From assembly GCA_016933955.1 (NCBI GenBank), contig JAFGTT010000013.1:1-35947 (forward strand): 35,947 nucleotides of DNA, given 5' to 3'. The stretch is from Candidatus Zixiibacteriota bacterium. Lineage in GTDB: Bacteria > Zixibacteria > MSB-5A5 > GN15 > PGXB01. The notes under the pieces were generated by a model. It made no database searches, was not told the DNA's origin, and was given only the letters and a program-made list of their open reading frames with translations. Positions within the stretch are counted from its first letter, which is position 1, and every line of letters begins with the position of its first letter. Position numbers and translations under genes: made by a program. Positions 1-8,281 of the stretch are shown here, in pieces.

Positions 1-150
1 TAACAACATCCCCCCTTTCATTTTCTCCACTACTTTGCCCTTAATACATTCCCTCCCCCGATTTATATGAAAACCCGTACCACCATAATATTCTCCATCA
101 AATTCCCTGCCGTCTATGTACCGAATCTCGTAAAAAACTTTTTACTGACA

Positions 151-365
151 AAACGAACCCATTTTATAGCCTCTCAAAAATACCACGTGGCAATAAAAAC
201 ACCTCGCCGGATGAAACGAACCCATTTTATCGAAAACTTTTTACTGAGGAAACGAACCCATTTTATGGCCTTCCGAAAAATCGCGCCGCATCAAAATATT
301 TTCCATTGGATGAAATGAACCCATTTACCAAAAATTTATCGAAGGATGAAACGAACCCATTTAGT
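151..365 (+). repeat. Tandem interspersed repeat, cluster 1 (ACGAACCCATTTTA core)
   Basis: Five copies of a core close to AACGAACCCATTTTA begin (at ACGAACCC or ATGAACCC) at 153, 216, 252, 315 and 351. The spacings are 63, 36, 63 and 36, so the array has a 99-bp period with two cores per unit. Bases between cores have drifted much more than the cores. Two lead-in types are visible: TTTTACTGA before copies 1 and 3, and GGATGAAA before copies 2 and 5. The same family occurs reversed near 21.0-21.2 kb. The first 150 bases of the window are pyrimidine-rich on this strand and show no gene. The open frame across the array (67-318) is only the repeat read as peptide (KRTHF motifs) and is not called. 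Confidence 0.9.
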
Positions 366-387
366 CCCTGACACTCGAATCGGTCAC

Positions 388-420
388 AAAAAAAACCGCC
401 GGGCTTTAAACCCGGCGGTT
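388..420 (-). terminator. Rho-independent terminator after idh
   Basis: A perfect 10-bp stem AACCGCCGGG (394-403) / CCCGGCGGTT (411-420) with a 7-base loop is followed on the minus strand by a run of U (A388-A395 on the plus strand). It lies 23 bases past the idh stop. It is the only clear terminator found for the whole operon that starts near 14.7 kb. Confidence 0.93.
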
Positions 421-442
421 GATTATCGAAGATACCCTGACG

Positions 443-1693
443 CTACTTCATGTTCTTGATGATCTGGGTGGCGTATTCCGAGGTTGAAACCTTCTTCGCC
501 CCCTTCATCAACCGATGCAGGTCGTAGGTAACGGTTTTCTTCTTGATGGTTGTCTCGACGGATTTGGTCACCATATCGGCGGCCTTGTTCCAGCCGAGAT
601 ACTCGAGCATCATGACCGCCGAAAGAATCAGCGATCCGGGATTGACCATATCCTTGTCGGCATATTTCGGGGCCGTCCCGTGAGTCGCCTCGAACAGGCC
701 GATATAATCGCCGATATTGGCGCCCGGCGCCATACCCAGTCCGCCCACCTGGGCCGCGGCGGCATCCGAAAGATAATCGCCGTTCAGGTTGGGTGTGGCC
801 AGCACGTCGTACTCGTCGGTCCGGGTCAGAATCTGCTGGAACATGGAATCGGCAATCCGGTCTTTGATGACAATCTTGCCTTTGGGCTGTTTGCCCTTGT
901 ATTTGCTCCAGAGTTCGTCCTCGGTGATGGTCACCCTGGGGAAAACGCTCTTGGCCAGTTTGTATCCCCAGTCGCGGAAGGCTCCCTCGGTGTATTTCAT
1001 GATATTGCCCTTGTGAACCAATGTCACCGATCTGAGTTTCCGGTCGATGGCGTACTGGATGGCCTTGCGGACCAACTGCCTGGTCCCTTTAACCGAAATG
1101 GGCTTGATCCCGATCCCCGAATCGGTCCGGATATTCCGCTTCATCTTGGTGTTCAGGAAACTGATAACCTGTTTGGCCTCTTTGGTGCCTTTCTTCCATT
1201 CGATTCCGGCGTACACATCCTCGGTGTTCTCACGGAAAATGACGATATCCATTTTCTCGGGATTGGTTACCGGCGATGGGACTCCCTGGAAATAGCGCAC
1301 CGGGCGGACGCAGGCATAAAGATTGAGCACCTGGCGAAGGGTCACGTTGAGCGACCGGAAACCGCCTCCGATCGGCGTCGTGAGAGGGCCCTTGAGAGCC
1401 ACATAGTAGTAACTGATGGCGTCGAAAGTCTCCTGCGGCAGCCATTCTTTGTACAACTTGTTGGCGTTTTCGCCGGCGTAAACATCCATCCAGGCGATCT
1501 TCTTCTTGCCCTTGTAGGCTTTCTGAACCGCCGCATCAACCACTCTCCGGGTGGCTTTCATAATATCGCGGCCGATTCCATCGCCCTCGATTACGGGAAT
1601 GATAGGCTTATCAGGAATAACCAGCTTTTTCTTTTTGATGGTTATCCGCTGCCCATCTTTGGGAATTTCAATATGCTTGAATTTAGGTGTCAC
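443..1693 (-). CDS. icd: NADP-dependent isocitrate dehydrogenase
   Basis: Oxidatively decarboxylates isocitrate to 2-oxoglutarate with NADP in the cytoplasmic citric acid cycle; the reverse reaction is possible in reductive-cycle organisms. At 416 residues it equals the E. coli Icd length and aligns along its whole length. The substrate loop GGGFRSLN keeps the Ser that E. coli AceK phosphorylates (Ser114 here). [13 protein letters not shown] and [13 protein letters not shown] are present. The Lys-Tyr after HGTAP and the Tyr and Arg of [10 protein letters not shown] match the NADP-selecting residues of E. coli Icd, so NADP is favoured over NAD. The start is GTG, chosen because GGAGG lies six bases upstream and no ATG fits. 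It is the last gene of the operon, 12 bases after mdh and just before the terminator. Confidence 0.97.
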   Translation of the reverse strand: MTPKFKHIEIPKDGQRITIKKKKLVIPDKPIIPVIEGDGIGRDIMKATRRVVDAAVQKAYKGKKKIAWMDVYAGENANKLYKEWLPQETFDAISYYYVALKGPLTTPIGGGFRSLNVTLRQVLNLYACVRPVRYFQGVPSPVTNPEKMDIVIFRENTEDVYAGIEWKKGTKEAKQVISFLNTKMKRNIRTDSGIGIKPISVKGTRQLVRKAIQYAIDRKLRSVTLVHKGNIMKYTEGAFRDWGYKLAKSVFPRVTITEDELWSKYKGKQPKGKIVIKDRIADSMFQQILTRTDEYDVLATPNLNGDYLSDAAAAQVGGLGMAPGANIGDYIGLFEATHGTAPKYADKDMVNPGSLILSAVMMLEYLGWNKAADMVTKSVETTIKKKTVTYDLHRLMKGAKKVSTSEYATQIIKNMK

Positions 1694-1705
1694 GTTCTTC
1701 CTCCA

Positions 1706-2632
1706 TTAATAGCCGATTTCTTTAAGAACACCCCTGTACTTACCGGCCGATGTCTGAAGTTCCTTGGCTTCTGTCTTGTTCAATTTGAGTTCAAGAATCT
1801 TCTCGACCCCGTTACCTCCCAGCACCACCGGGACGCCGATATAAATATCTTTAATGCCGTATTGACCGGTCAGGTAGGCCGAACACGGAAAGACGCGTTT
1901 TTCATCGAGCAAAATGGCGCGGGCCATATCGACCGAGGCCGCCGCCGGTGCATAATAGGCCGATCCGGACTTAAGCAGTTTAACGATTTCTCCGCCGCCC
2001 ATACGCGTCCGCTCGGAAATTTCCTTGATCCGTTTGGTCGGAATCAATTCCCCGATGGGGATTCCGGCGACCGTGGTATAGCGCGGAAGCGGTACCATGG
2101 TATCGCCGTGACCGCCCAGAACCATCGCCTGCACTTCAGCCATGGCCACACCCAGTTCCATAGCCACGAAGGCTCGAAACCGGGTCGAATCGAGAATACC
2201 GGCCTGACCGCAGACGCGATGCGTCGGGAAACCGGTCACTTTCATCATGTGGTAAGTCATAATGTCGAGTGGGTTGGAAACCACCACGACAAACGACTTG
2301 GGAGCATATTTCTTAATATTTACCGCCGCTGTCTCGACGATTTTGGCGTTCATATTAAGAAGATCCTCGCGCGACATTCCCGGTTTACGGGCCAAACCGG
2401 CCGTCATAATAACCAGATCAGCGCCCTTGATATCTTTGTAGTTGTTACTCCCCGTAATCATGCAGTTATAACCCCGAACCGGCCCAGCCTGAATCAAATC
2501 CAGAGCTTTGCCTTGAGGCATGCCTTCAATAATGTCGATCATGACGACATCGCCGATGTTGGCCTCGGCCAGATACTGCGCGCAACTGGCGCCAACGTTT
2601 CCAGCTCCGATAACGGCAATCTTCTTGTTCAT
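1706..2632 (-). CDS. mdh: Malate dehydrogenase (LDH-like type)
   Basis: Interconverts malate and oxaloacetate with NAD(H). The 308-residue length and sequence fit the lactate-dehydrogenase-like MDH group of Chloroflexus and Bacillus type. The Rossmann motif GAGNVG is at 9-14. Asp33 at the end of beta-2 predicts NAD over NADP. The substrate loop ARKPGMSR carries the Arg pair expected for dicarboxylates (82 and 88), which favours malate over lactate. VSNPLD is at 118-123, and the catalytic His is in GGHGDTM (His175). The ATG start has GGAGGAG directly upstream. It lies 39 bases after the LarA-family gene and 12 before icd. Confidence 0.96.
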   Translation of the reverse strand: MNKKIAVIGAGNVGASCAQYLAEANIGDVVMIDIIEGMPQGKALDLIQAGPVRGYNCMITGSNNYKDIKGADLVIMTAGLARKPGMSREDLLNMNAKIVETAAVNIKKYAPKSFVVVVSNPLDIMTYHMMKVTGFPTHRVCGQAGILDSTRFRAFVAMELGVAMAEVQAMVLGGHGDTMVPLPRYTTVAGIPIGELIPTKRIKEISERTRMGGGEIVKLLKSGSAYYAPAAASVDMARAILLDEKRVFPCSAYLTGQYGIKDIYIGVPVVLGGNGVEKILELKLNKTEAKELQTSAGKYRGVLKEIGY

Positions 2633-2671
2633 TACTCCTCCATTTGTTTTTTTAATATTAACAAGGTCCCG

Positions 2672-3892
2672 CTAATTTACAAGAACAGTATGACCCGCAT
2701 CATGTACCAATGCGGTTCTCAATAATGCGTTATTTTCCCCAAGATCGTCGATTACTTTTTGCGGCTCCCGGATGGTTTTAAAGTAAACGACATCGGAGAC
2801 TCCATTTTCCAATTCCGAGTATAGCCAGACATTGATCCGTCTCCCGATTTGATAAACCCGGTAAACTTTATGCCGACCGAATGATGATTCATCTCCCGGC
2901 ATGATCGATTTATCGGGCGCCCACTCCTCGGCCAAACGGTAGAAATCATTCGATCCAATTCCCTCACGGCATGGCGAGAAGATAATTACCGTGCCATTGT
3001 CCGTAACAGCCGGCTGGCAATTTTCGAGTGATTTCTGTAACTGGTATAGATTACTGTCGAGTGGCGGAGCCACTTCAGCCAGCAATAAATCATATTTCCG
3101 ATTTATTTTATGGCCGAAAATCCCGATCGAACACTGCACGGCCTTTCGGAAGGAATCATCCAATTGGCCGCAGAATACCGCCTGCAATTTGCCTCCGTCA
3201 CCGGCTACCAGCTGTATACTGAAGATATTATCACCGGTTATTAATCTCATGAGTGTCCGCAAATGTTCTTCGATCGGATTACCATCGAGTTTCATCGGCA
3301 TGGCCTCGAAGCTGATCGCCCGGTTGTGATTCCGTACGGTGGTTTCATAGTCACATAGACCGGGGAAGATTGATTTACGTCCACCGGTAAAACCGGCGAA
3401 GTAGTGTGGTTCTACCGAGCCGATAACCGCGATGCGCCGGGCTTCAATCACAGTCCGATTGAGCCGGATCGGTTCTCCGCCTGAATCCTGTCCCACTGTT
3501 ACCATGTTTTGGATATCATGAGCATCATGGATCAAGACTCGTTCCTTGAAACGCTCGTATAAGGCACCGAGAGTAATTTCTAATTGCTTATCGGTTGGTT
3601 TACCATGACAACCGGTGGCAATTATTATCCGGGCGTGGCTGTTTAAGCGATCTGCTTCATCCAGCCATTTCAGTATTTTGGCCGATGGTGTCGGCCGATA
3701 GGCATCGTTGATTATAAATAAATCAACGCCGGAAACAGAGAATAAGTCCCGCTCGCCGGATTCCACCGCGGCGATGAATTCATCATACCCAATAGATATA
3801 TCAGATATCGGATTATGGAATTCATCGAAATTGCCATTATCCGGTATTTCAAGACGCAATCGTCGGTCGCCATAGTTGATAAAAATCCTCAT
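2672..3892 (-). CDS. LarA-family nickel-pincer (NPN) 2-hydroxyacid racemase
   Basis: Full-length (406 residues) member of the lactate racemase LarA family (DUF2088), which interconverts 2-hydroxyacid stereoisomers using a nickel pincer nucleotide. Active-site features are intact: DAYRPTP (Asp63, Arg66), GCHG (His96), EPHYFAGFTGGRKS (His163, Lys173) and NHN (His189). The His-to-Lys distance of 10 and Lys-to-His distance of 16 match L. plantarum LarA His174, Lys184 and His200. YQLQK carries a Gln and Lys spaced as in LarA Gln295 and Lys298. Its place between ndk and mdh suggests malate or another cycle 2-hydroxyacid as substrate, but substrate cannot be read from sequence. The cofactor genes larB, larC and larE are not in the window. 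It starts 3 bases after the ndk stop. Confidence 0.85.
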   Translation of the reverse strand: MRIFINYGDRRLRLEIPDNGNFDEFHNPISDISIGYDEFIAAVESGERDLFSVSGVDLFIINDAYRPTPSAKILKWLDEADRLNSHARIIIATGCHGKPTDKQLEITLGALYERFKERVLIHDAHDIQNMVTVGQDSGGEPIRLNRTVIEARRIAVIGSVEPHYFAGFTGGRKSIFPGLCDYETTVRNHNRAISFEAMPMKLDGNPIEEHLRTLMRLITGDNIFSIQLVAGDGGKLQAVFCGQLDDSFRKAVQCSIGIFGHKINRKYDLLLAEVAPPLDSNLYQLQKSLENCQPAVTDNGTVIIFSPCREGIGSNDFYRLAEEWAPDKSIMPGDESSFGRHKVYRVYQIGRRINVWLYSELENGVSDVVYFKTIREPQKVIDDLGENNALLRTALVHDAGHTVLVN

Positions 3893-3895
3893 TCC

Positions 3896-4306
3896 TCAAC
3901 CAAAGAAAAAGGCTATCTCACCGGTAGCATTTTCGGATGAATCGGAGGCATGAACCGAGTTACGTTGTATATCCAGAGCGATCTCCTGTCGCAGGGTTCC
4001 GCAATCGGCCCGGGCCGGATCGGTGTCTCCGATCAACGTTCGCAAATCAGTCACGGCATTCTCTTTTTCAAGCAATATTGGCACTACCGGCCCCGATGTC
4101 ATGAATTCAATCAGATCGCTGTAAAAAGGACGCTCTTTATGGACGGCGTAGAAATTCCTTGCTTTATCGATCGTCAAGGTTTCCATCTTCAAACCGCGGA
4201 TTTTAAATCCCGCCCGTTCCAGGCGGCTGACAATATGCCCAATTAGCCGTCTTTCCACTGCATCCGGTTTGACAATTAACAAGGTTTTTTCCGGATTGGA
4301 TATCAT
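3896..4306 (-). CDS. ndk: Nucleoside diphosphate kinase
   Basis: Transfers the gamma phosphate of ATP to other NDPs through a phosphohistidine. At 136 residues it has the usual family length. It has KPDAVERRLIG near the N-terminus, the nucleotide-site Lys (Lys13) and the active-site NSVHASDS with His119. It sits 6 bases after korC and 3 bases before the LarA-family gene, so it is clearly co-transcribed with the citric acid cycle genes. Ndk is reported to associate with succinyl-CoA synthetase in Pseudomonas, and placement a few genes from sucCD fits a shared role in handling the NTP made at that step (inference). Confidence 0.97.
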   Translation of the reverse strand: MISNPEKTLLIVKPDAVERRLIGHIVSRLERAGFKIRGLKMETLTIDKARNFYAVHKERPFYSDLIEFMTSGPVVPILLEKENAVTDLRTLIGDTDPARADCGTLRQEIALDIQRNSVHASDSSENATGEIAFFFG

Positions 4307-4312
4307 GTTATC

Positions 4313-4903
4313 TCAACAGCCTTTCATGGCATTGCGGGCGATTTTGAATCCGAGCTCGAGAGCTTTGGTATTTTTCTCCTCGGTTCCCCGGGGAGCGCGA
4401 TCAAGCACCGCTTTCTTAACCGATTCTTTACTCACAATACCGGTCAATTCGGTGATGGCTCCCAGAGCGATGACATTGGCCACCATAACATGTCCGATCT
4501 CCTCCCGAGCCAATCGGACAAAAGGAAAACCATAATACTTCTTGGTCGGAACCTGGGTTACCAGAGTCGAATCGACCACCAGAATGCCGCCTTCTTTCAT
4601 GTCGGGATAGTATTTATCACAGGCTTCCTGGGTAAGAGCCAGCAGGAGATCAAGTTTCATTGTCTTAGGGTAATATATCTCACCATCTGAAATAACAACA
4701 TCGGCACGGCTGGCCCCGCCGCGGGCCTCCGGACCGTAGGACTGGGTCTGCACGGCGTTTTTTCCGTCTCCCACTCCAATCGCGGTGGCCAGAATAACAC
4801 CGGCCAGGATCAATCCCTGACCGCCCGATCCGGATAACCGGATTTCAAAACGATCATCAGTGTTTTTAATTTCTTTTTCTCTTTTCATATTCGATGCTTT
4901 CAT
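4313..4903 (-). CDS. korC: 2-oxoglutarate:ferredoxin oxidoreductase, gamma subunit
   Basis: Gamma subunit of a four-subunit 2-oxoacid:ferredoxin oxidoreductase. It begins with the family signature IRLSGSGGQGLILAG and contains the SYGPEARGG segment typical of Kor/Por gamma chains. About 196 residues, the normal size. The ATG at 4903 is preferred over an upstream TTG because GGAG lies eight bases before it; this puts the start two bases after the korB stop. It works with korD, korA and korB immediately upstream. The 2-oxoglutarate assignment follows from the SucCD and IDH neighbours and the KorA sequence, and is not proven by this subunit. Confidence 0.93.
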   Translation of the reverse strand: MKASNMKREKEIKNTDDRFEIRLSGSGGQGLILAGVILATAIGVGDGKNAVQTQSYGPEARGGASRADVVISDGEIYYPKTMKLDLLLALTQEACDKYYPDMKEGGILVVDSTLVTQVPTKKYYGFPFVRLAREEIGHVMVANVIALGAITELTGIVSKESVKKAVLDRAPRGTEEKNTKALELGFKIARNAMKGC

Positions 4904-4905
4904 AA

Positions 4906-5748
4906 TCAAGACTCCTTGGCCGCCAACCGTTCGACCAGCATGGCATATTCTTCACAGAATTCGGTAGCATTGGTCTCATGAATAAGTCCGGTAACGAATT
5001 TGCCTTCCAGTTTTTCCGGCGGTAATTTCTGGGCCACATTTATCGGTACGGCATGTTTCTTGAACCAATCCAGCATAGCCACAGCATCGCCTTCCTTGTT
5101 GAACCGGCCGTAATAGGTATGGCAGTTGGAATATGTATCAACCAGGGCAAAACCCTTTTTCATGATAGCCCCTTCGATTAATTTTTCCAACTGCTGCACA
5201 TGATAAACCGTTCCGCGGGCCACATATGATGCTCCGGCGCCGATGGCCAGTTTGACGGCATCGAATTGCTTTTCGTAGTTGCCATAAGGTGCGGTGGTGG
5301 CAAAGGATCCTCCCGGCGTGGTCGGAGCGAATTGCCCCCCTGTCATTCCATATATTTTATTATTAATCAAAATCGTCGTGATATCGATATTTCTCCGGCA
5401 GGCATGAATAAAATGATTACCGCCGATTGCCAGAGCATCACCGTCCCCAGTGATGACGATCACCTTCATATTGGGTTTGGCGATTTTAACTCCGGTGGCG
5501 AATGGCAGAGCCCGCCCGTGGGTAGTATGCAAAGTCCCGAAATCAAGATAGACCGGCATGCGGCTGGAACACCCGATTCCGGAAACAACCACCACTTCAT
5601 CTTTATCAAGACCCAGACGGTCAATGGAGCGAATCAGGGCCCCCATGACGATTCCGTTCCCGCAACCGGCGCACCAGACATTGGGAAATTTCTTTTTGGG
5701 TCTCAGATAGTGATGAGTGACATCCGATTCATGGGCTATTTTATCCAT
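4906..5748 (-). CDS. korB: 2-oxoglutarate:ferredoxin oxidoreductase, beta subunit (TPP)
   Basis: Beta subunit that binds thiamine diphosphate and an iron-sulfur cluster. The TPP motif starts at GDGDAL and ends at NNKIYGMTGGQ. Cluster-ligand Cys residues appear in WCAGCGNG, GIGCSSR and NCHTYYGR, as expected for short (about 280-residue) Kor beta chains. The start is ATG at 5748, whose A is also the last base of the korA stop (TGATG overlap), with GAGGTG just upstream; a GTG one codon earlier is less likely. Translational coupling with korA is implied. Confidence 0.95.
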   Translation of the reverse strand: MDKIAHESDVTHHYLRPKKKFPNVWCAGCGNGIVMGALIRSIDRLGLDKDEVVVVSGIGCSSRMPVYLDFGTLHTTHGRALPFATGVKIAKPNMKVIVITGDGDALAIGGNHFIHACRRNIDITTILINNKIYGMTGGQFAPTTPGGSFATTAPYGNYEKQFDAVKLAIGAGASYVARGTVYHVQQLEKLIEGAIMKKGFALVDTYSNCHTYYGRFNKEGDAVAMLDWFKKHAVPINVAQKLPPEKLEGKFVTGLIHETNATEFCEEYAMLVERLAAKES

Positions 5749-6890
5749 CACTTCACCTCTCTAATTTTATCAAGAATCTGCTGCGGCGCCATAACTTCGC
5801 CGTCGTACCTCTGCAAAGAATGGACCTCGACATGTCGGGGAGCAATTCTTTTAATTTCATTTACCAGTTGACCCATATTCAACTCGGCCACGATAATCTT
5901 GCGAATGCCCCCGAACATTTCCCGCAACTTGAGATCCGGAAACGGCCAGAGTGTCAATAATTGAATGGCCCCGACCTTGATACGGCGCTCGCGGGCGATT
6001 TTAATCGCCTGTCGGGCGCTTCGCGATACGGTACCATAGGATACGATGGCGATATGAGCATCATCCATCATGTCAGTCCGAATTTTAAAAATCTCATCCG
6101 TATAACGTTCAATTTTCTTTCTCAGTTTGTCCAGCTTGTCTTTTATTTCATTCGGATTGGCGGTCGGAAAACCATCCTGATCGTGGATCAAGCCGGTTAC
6201 ATTGTACCGATAGCCGTCACCGAATGAGGCCATCGGACTAACAAAACTGGGTGTAATTTCAAAATGCCGATACCAGTCACTGGGAACATCTGGTTTGTGT
6301 CTTTCGATTGTTTCCAGTTCGCCTTTGGCCGGAACGATCATCATCTCACGCATATGGCCCAGAACCTCATCCGCCAGAACCGTAACCGGCGTTCGAAATC
6401 GTTCCGAAAGATTAACCGCCCGAACGGTTTCTTCGAAACATTCCTTAACGGTTGAGGGGGCCAGGGCGATGGCGGTATAATCGCCATGGGTACCCCATCG
6501 GGCCTGCATGGTATCGGACTGGGATATCTTGGTCGGCAGTCCGGTTGAGGGGCCGCCTCGTTGAACATCAACAATCACACACGGGGATTCGGTAATATAA
6601 GCATAGCCGATATTTTCCTGCATCAGGGAAAACCCCGGTCCTGAGGTTGCTGTCATGGATTTACAGCCGGTATTGGAGGCCCCAATTACGGCCGCGATGG
6701 AGGCAATTTCATCTTCCATCTGAATGAATTTACCGCCGATTTTGGGCAGTTCCCGGGCCATTCCCTCGGCGATTTCCGTTGAAGGAGTGATGGGATAACC
6801 GGCAAAAAAACGAACTCCGGCATAAAGCGCCCCCAAAACACAGGCCTCATTACCCTGTAGCAGTCTGGCATTTCCAGTATTATTCTTCAT
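5748..6890 (-). CDS. korA: 2-oxoglutarate:ferredoxin oxidoreductase, alpha subunit
   Basis: Alpha subunit (about 380 residues) that forms the 2-oxoacid site with korB. It shows FFAGYPITPSTEIAE, the substrate-side YPITPST motif, then QMEDEIASIAAVIGAS, a SGPGFSLM stretch and VQRGGPSTGLPTK, as in KorA and VorB-type chains. The C-terminal pyruvate-ferredoxin domain II ends near IVAELNMGQLVNEI. The ATG at 6890 is chosen because GGGAG lies six bases before it. An upstream GTG at 6905 overlaps the korD stop as GTGA and is the alternative. With IDH and SucCD in the operon, 2-oxoglutarate is the most likely substrate. A branched-chain 2-oxoacid cannot be excluded by eye. Confidence 0.92.
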   Translation of the reverse strand: MKNNTGNARLLQGNEACVLGALYAGVRFFAGYPITPSTEIAEGMARELPKIGGKFIQMEDEIASIAAVIGASNTGCKSMTATSGPGFSLMQENIGYAYITESPCVIVDVQRGGPSTGLPTKISQSDTMQARWGTHGDYTAIALAPSTVKECFEETVRAVNLSERFRTPVTVLADEVLGHMREMMIVPAKGELETIERHKPDVPSDWYRHFEITPSFVSPMASFGDGYRYNVTGLIHDQDGFPTANPNEIKDKLDKLRKKIERYTDEIFKIRTDMMDDAHIAIVSYGTVSRSARQAIKIARERRIKVGAIQLLTLWPFPDLKLREMFGGIRKIIVAELNMGQLVNEIKRIAPRHVEVHSLQRYDGEVMAPQQILDKIREVK

Positions 6891-6901
6891 CTTCAACTCC
6901 C

Positions 6902-7192
6902 TCACTTATAATTGGAGGTTATGGCAAAATCCGGACAATGCAGCCAGCAAATGGCGCATTGGGTGCATTTCTCAGGGTGAGCCAGCATCGGTTTGCCGTC
7001 ACGGTCCGGTTCCAGAACTTTATGGGGACAAAAGGCAATGCATAAGTTACATGCCTTGCACCAGTGAAGAAATATATTCAGGGGAGGAGTCTTCCCGTCA
7101 TATACATATTTTTTCTTCTTCGGCTCATTGCCGGCCTCTGCCTCTTTGGGTTCCTCAGCGGAATCAACAGGCTTCGGTTCATTATCAGTCAT
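6902..7192 (-). CDS. korD: 2-oxoglutarate:ferredoxin oxidoreductase, delta (ferredoxin) subunit
   Basis: Small electron-transfer subunit with two [4Fe-4S] motifs of the CX2CX2CX3CP type: one begins at WCKACNLC, the other at KCTQCAIC. The first 35 or so residues are acidic and Pro/Glu/Lys-rich with no clear fold. The true start is the ATG at 7192, preceded by GGAG six bases upstream; the frame continues 12 codons further up without an SD. It lies 44 bases after sucD and is followed closely by korA, giving the order D-A-B-C. It passes electrons between the korB cluster and external ferredoxin. Confidence 0.95.
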   Translation of the reverse strand: MTDNEPKPVDSAEEPKEAEAGNEPKKKKYVYDGKTPPLNIFLHWCKACNLCIAFCPHKVLEPDRDGKPMLAHPEKCTQCAICWLHCPDFAITSNYK

Positions 7193-7236
7193 TATCTTTC
7201 TCCTTCGGAGATAATCAAATCGCCGCAAAATATGTA

Positions 7237-8271
7237 TTATTTTTTACGTTTTCCCCCGGTCTTTTTGGCCGGTGCTTTTTTCTTTTTGTCTCTTCCGCCT
7301 TTGGGGGCGGCAGGTTTTTTGGCTTTGCTTTTTTTCCCGGCCGCGGCTTTTTTTGCGGCCAGTGTCTTTTTTCCGGCTGTGGCTTTTCCCGCTAATTTGA
7401 TTTTGGTCAGTTTTTCCTTCATCAACTCCGGAATCTGGGTCGGTGAAACAGCCACCGGAATCCCGACCTTATTGAGAGCTTCCACTTTTTCCGAGGCTGT
7501 GCCGGAACCACCTGAGATGATTGCACCAGCATGACCCATCCGCTTCCCGGGCGGAGCCGCCCGACCAGCAATAAATCCGACCACCGGTTTGGACATATTT
7601 TTCTTGATAAACCTGGCCGCCTCTTCCTCATCGGAGCCGCCAATTTCTCCTATCATAACCACTCCTTTGGTGGCCTTGTCTTCCTCAAACATTGCCAGAA
7701 CATCGATAAAATTGGTTCCGATAATCTGGTCCCCGCCGATACCGATACAGGTCGTTTGACCCATACCGGCGCAGGTCAGGGCCCAGATGGCCTCATAAGT
7801 AAGCGTGCCGGAGCGCGACACAACCCCGATCGAGCCTTTTTTGCAGATATTTCCCGGCATAATCCCAACCTTTGACTGATCCGGGGAAATTAAACCGGGG
7901 CAGTTGGGTCCGATCATCCGCGCCCCTTTTTCCTTCACATACTTATACACTTTCAGCATATCGTTGGCGGGAACACCCTCGGTGATACAGACCACCAATT
8001 TAATACCGGCATCGACTGCTTCATATACGGCATCAACGGCAAATATCGGTGGAACATAAATAACCGAAGTGTTGGCCTTGGTGACCGCCACAGCCTTAGC
8101 CACGGAATCGAAGACCGGTATCCCGGCCACCTTGGTGCCACCCTTACCGGGGGTGACTCCGCCGACCACATTGGTGCCGTATTTTTTCATTTGCTCGGCG
8201 TGGAATGATCCATCACGCCCGGTAATACCCTGGACAATAACTTTTGTCTTTTTATTAATTAAGATACTCAT
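7237..8271 (-). CDS. sucD: Succinyl-CoA synthetase alpha subunit with lysine-rich tail
   Basis: Alpha subunit of succinyl-CoA synthetase (ADP/GDP-forming). The CoA-binding domain starts at [12 protein letters not shown]. The phosphohistidine is His247 in GKRMGHAGA (E. coli His246), and [10 protein letters not shown] is present. The start is ATG 8271 with AGGAG upstream, 10 bases after the sucC stop. The enzyme core ends near residue 290, the normal family length. It continues in frame for 51 more residues (294-344, bases 7240-7392) made almost only of Lys (20), Ala, Gly and Pro, with KK pairs every few residues. This resembles histone H1 or AlgP-like tails and is not part of known SucD. No stop separates it from the core, so it is a genuine fusion in this read. 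Confidence 0.95.
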   Translation of the reverse strand: MSILINKKTKVIVQGITGRDGSFHAEQMKKYGTNVVGGVTPGKGGTKVAGIPVFDSVAKAVAVTKANTSVIYVPPIFAVDAVYEAVDAGIKLVVCITEGVPANDMLKVYKYVKEKGARMIGPNCPGLISPDQSKVGIMPGNICKKGSIGVVSRSGTLTYEAIWALTCAGMGQTTCIGIGGDQIIGTNFIDVLAMFEEDKATKGVVMIGEIGGSDEEEAARFIKKNMSKPVVGFIAGRAAPPGKRMGHAGAIISGGSGTASEKVEALNKVGIPVAVSPTQIPELMKEKLTKIKLAGKATAGKKTLAAKKAAAGKKSKAKKPAAPKGGRDKKKKAPAKKTGGKRKK

Positions 8272-8281
8272 GATGGTCTCC

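Noticed and set aside
67-318. Short open frame with KRTHF motifs
   Set aside because: It is the 99-bp repeat read as protein. The repeat recurs elsewhere on the other strand, so nucleotide-level repeats explain it better.
151-365. CRISPR array
   Set aside because: Cores are only about 15 bases, spacing alternates between two lengths, linkers are related to each other, and there is no cas gene.
515-2725. A 736-codon open frame on the plus strand opposite icd and mdh
   Set aside because: It runs antisense to two certain enzymes with complete catalytic motifs. Its sequence has no recognisable domain and shows the composition of a codon shadow.
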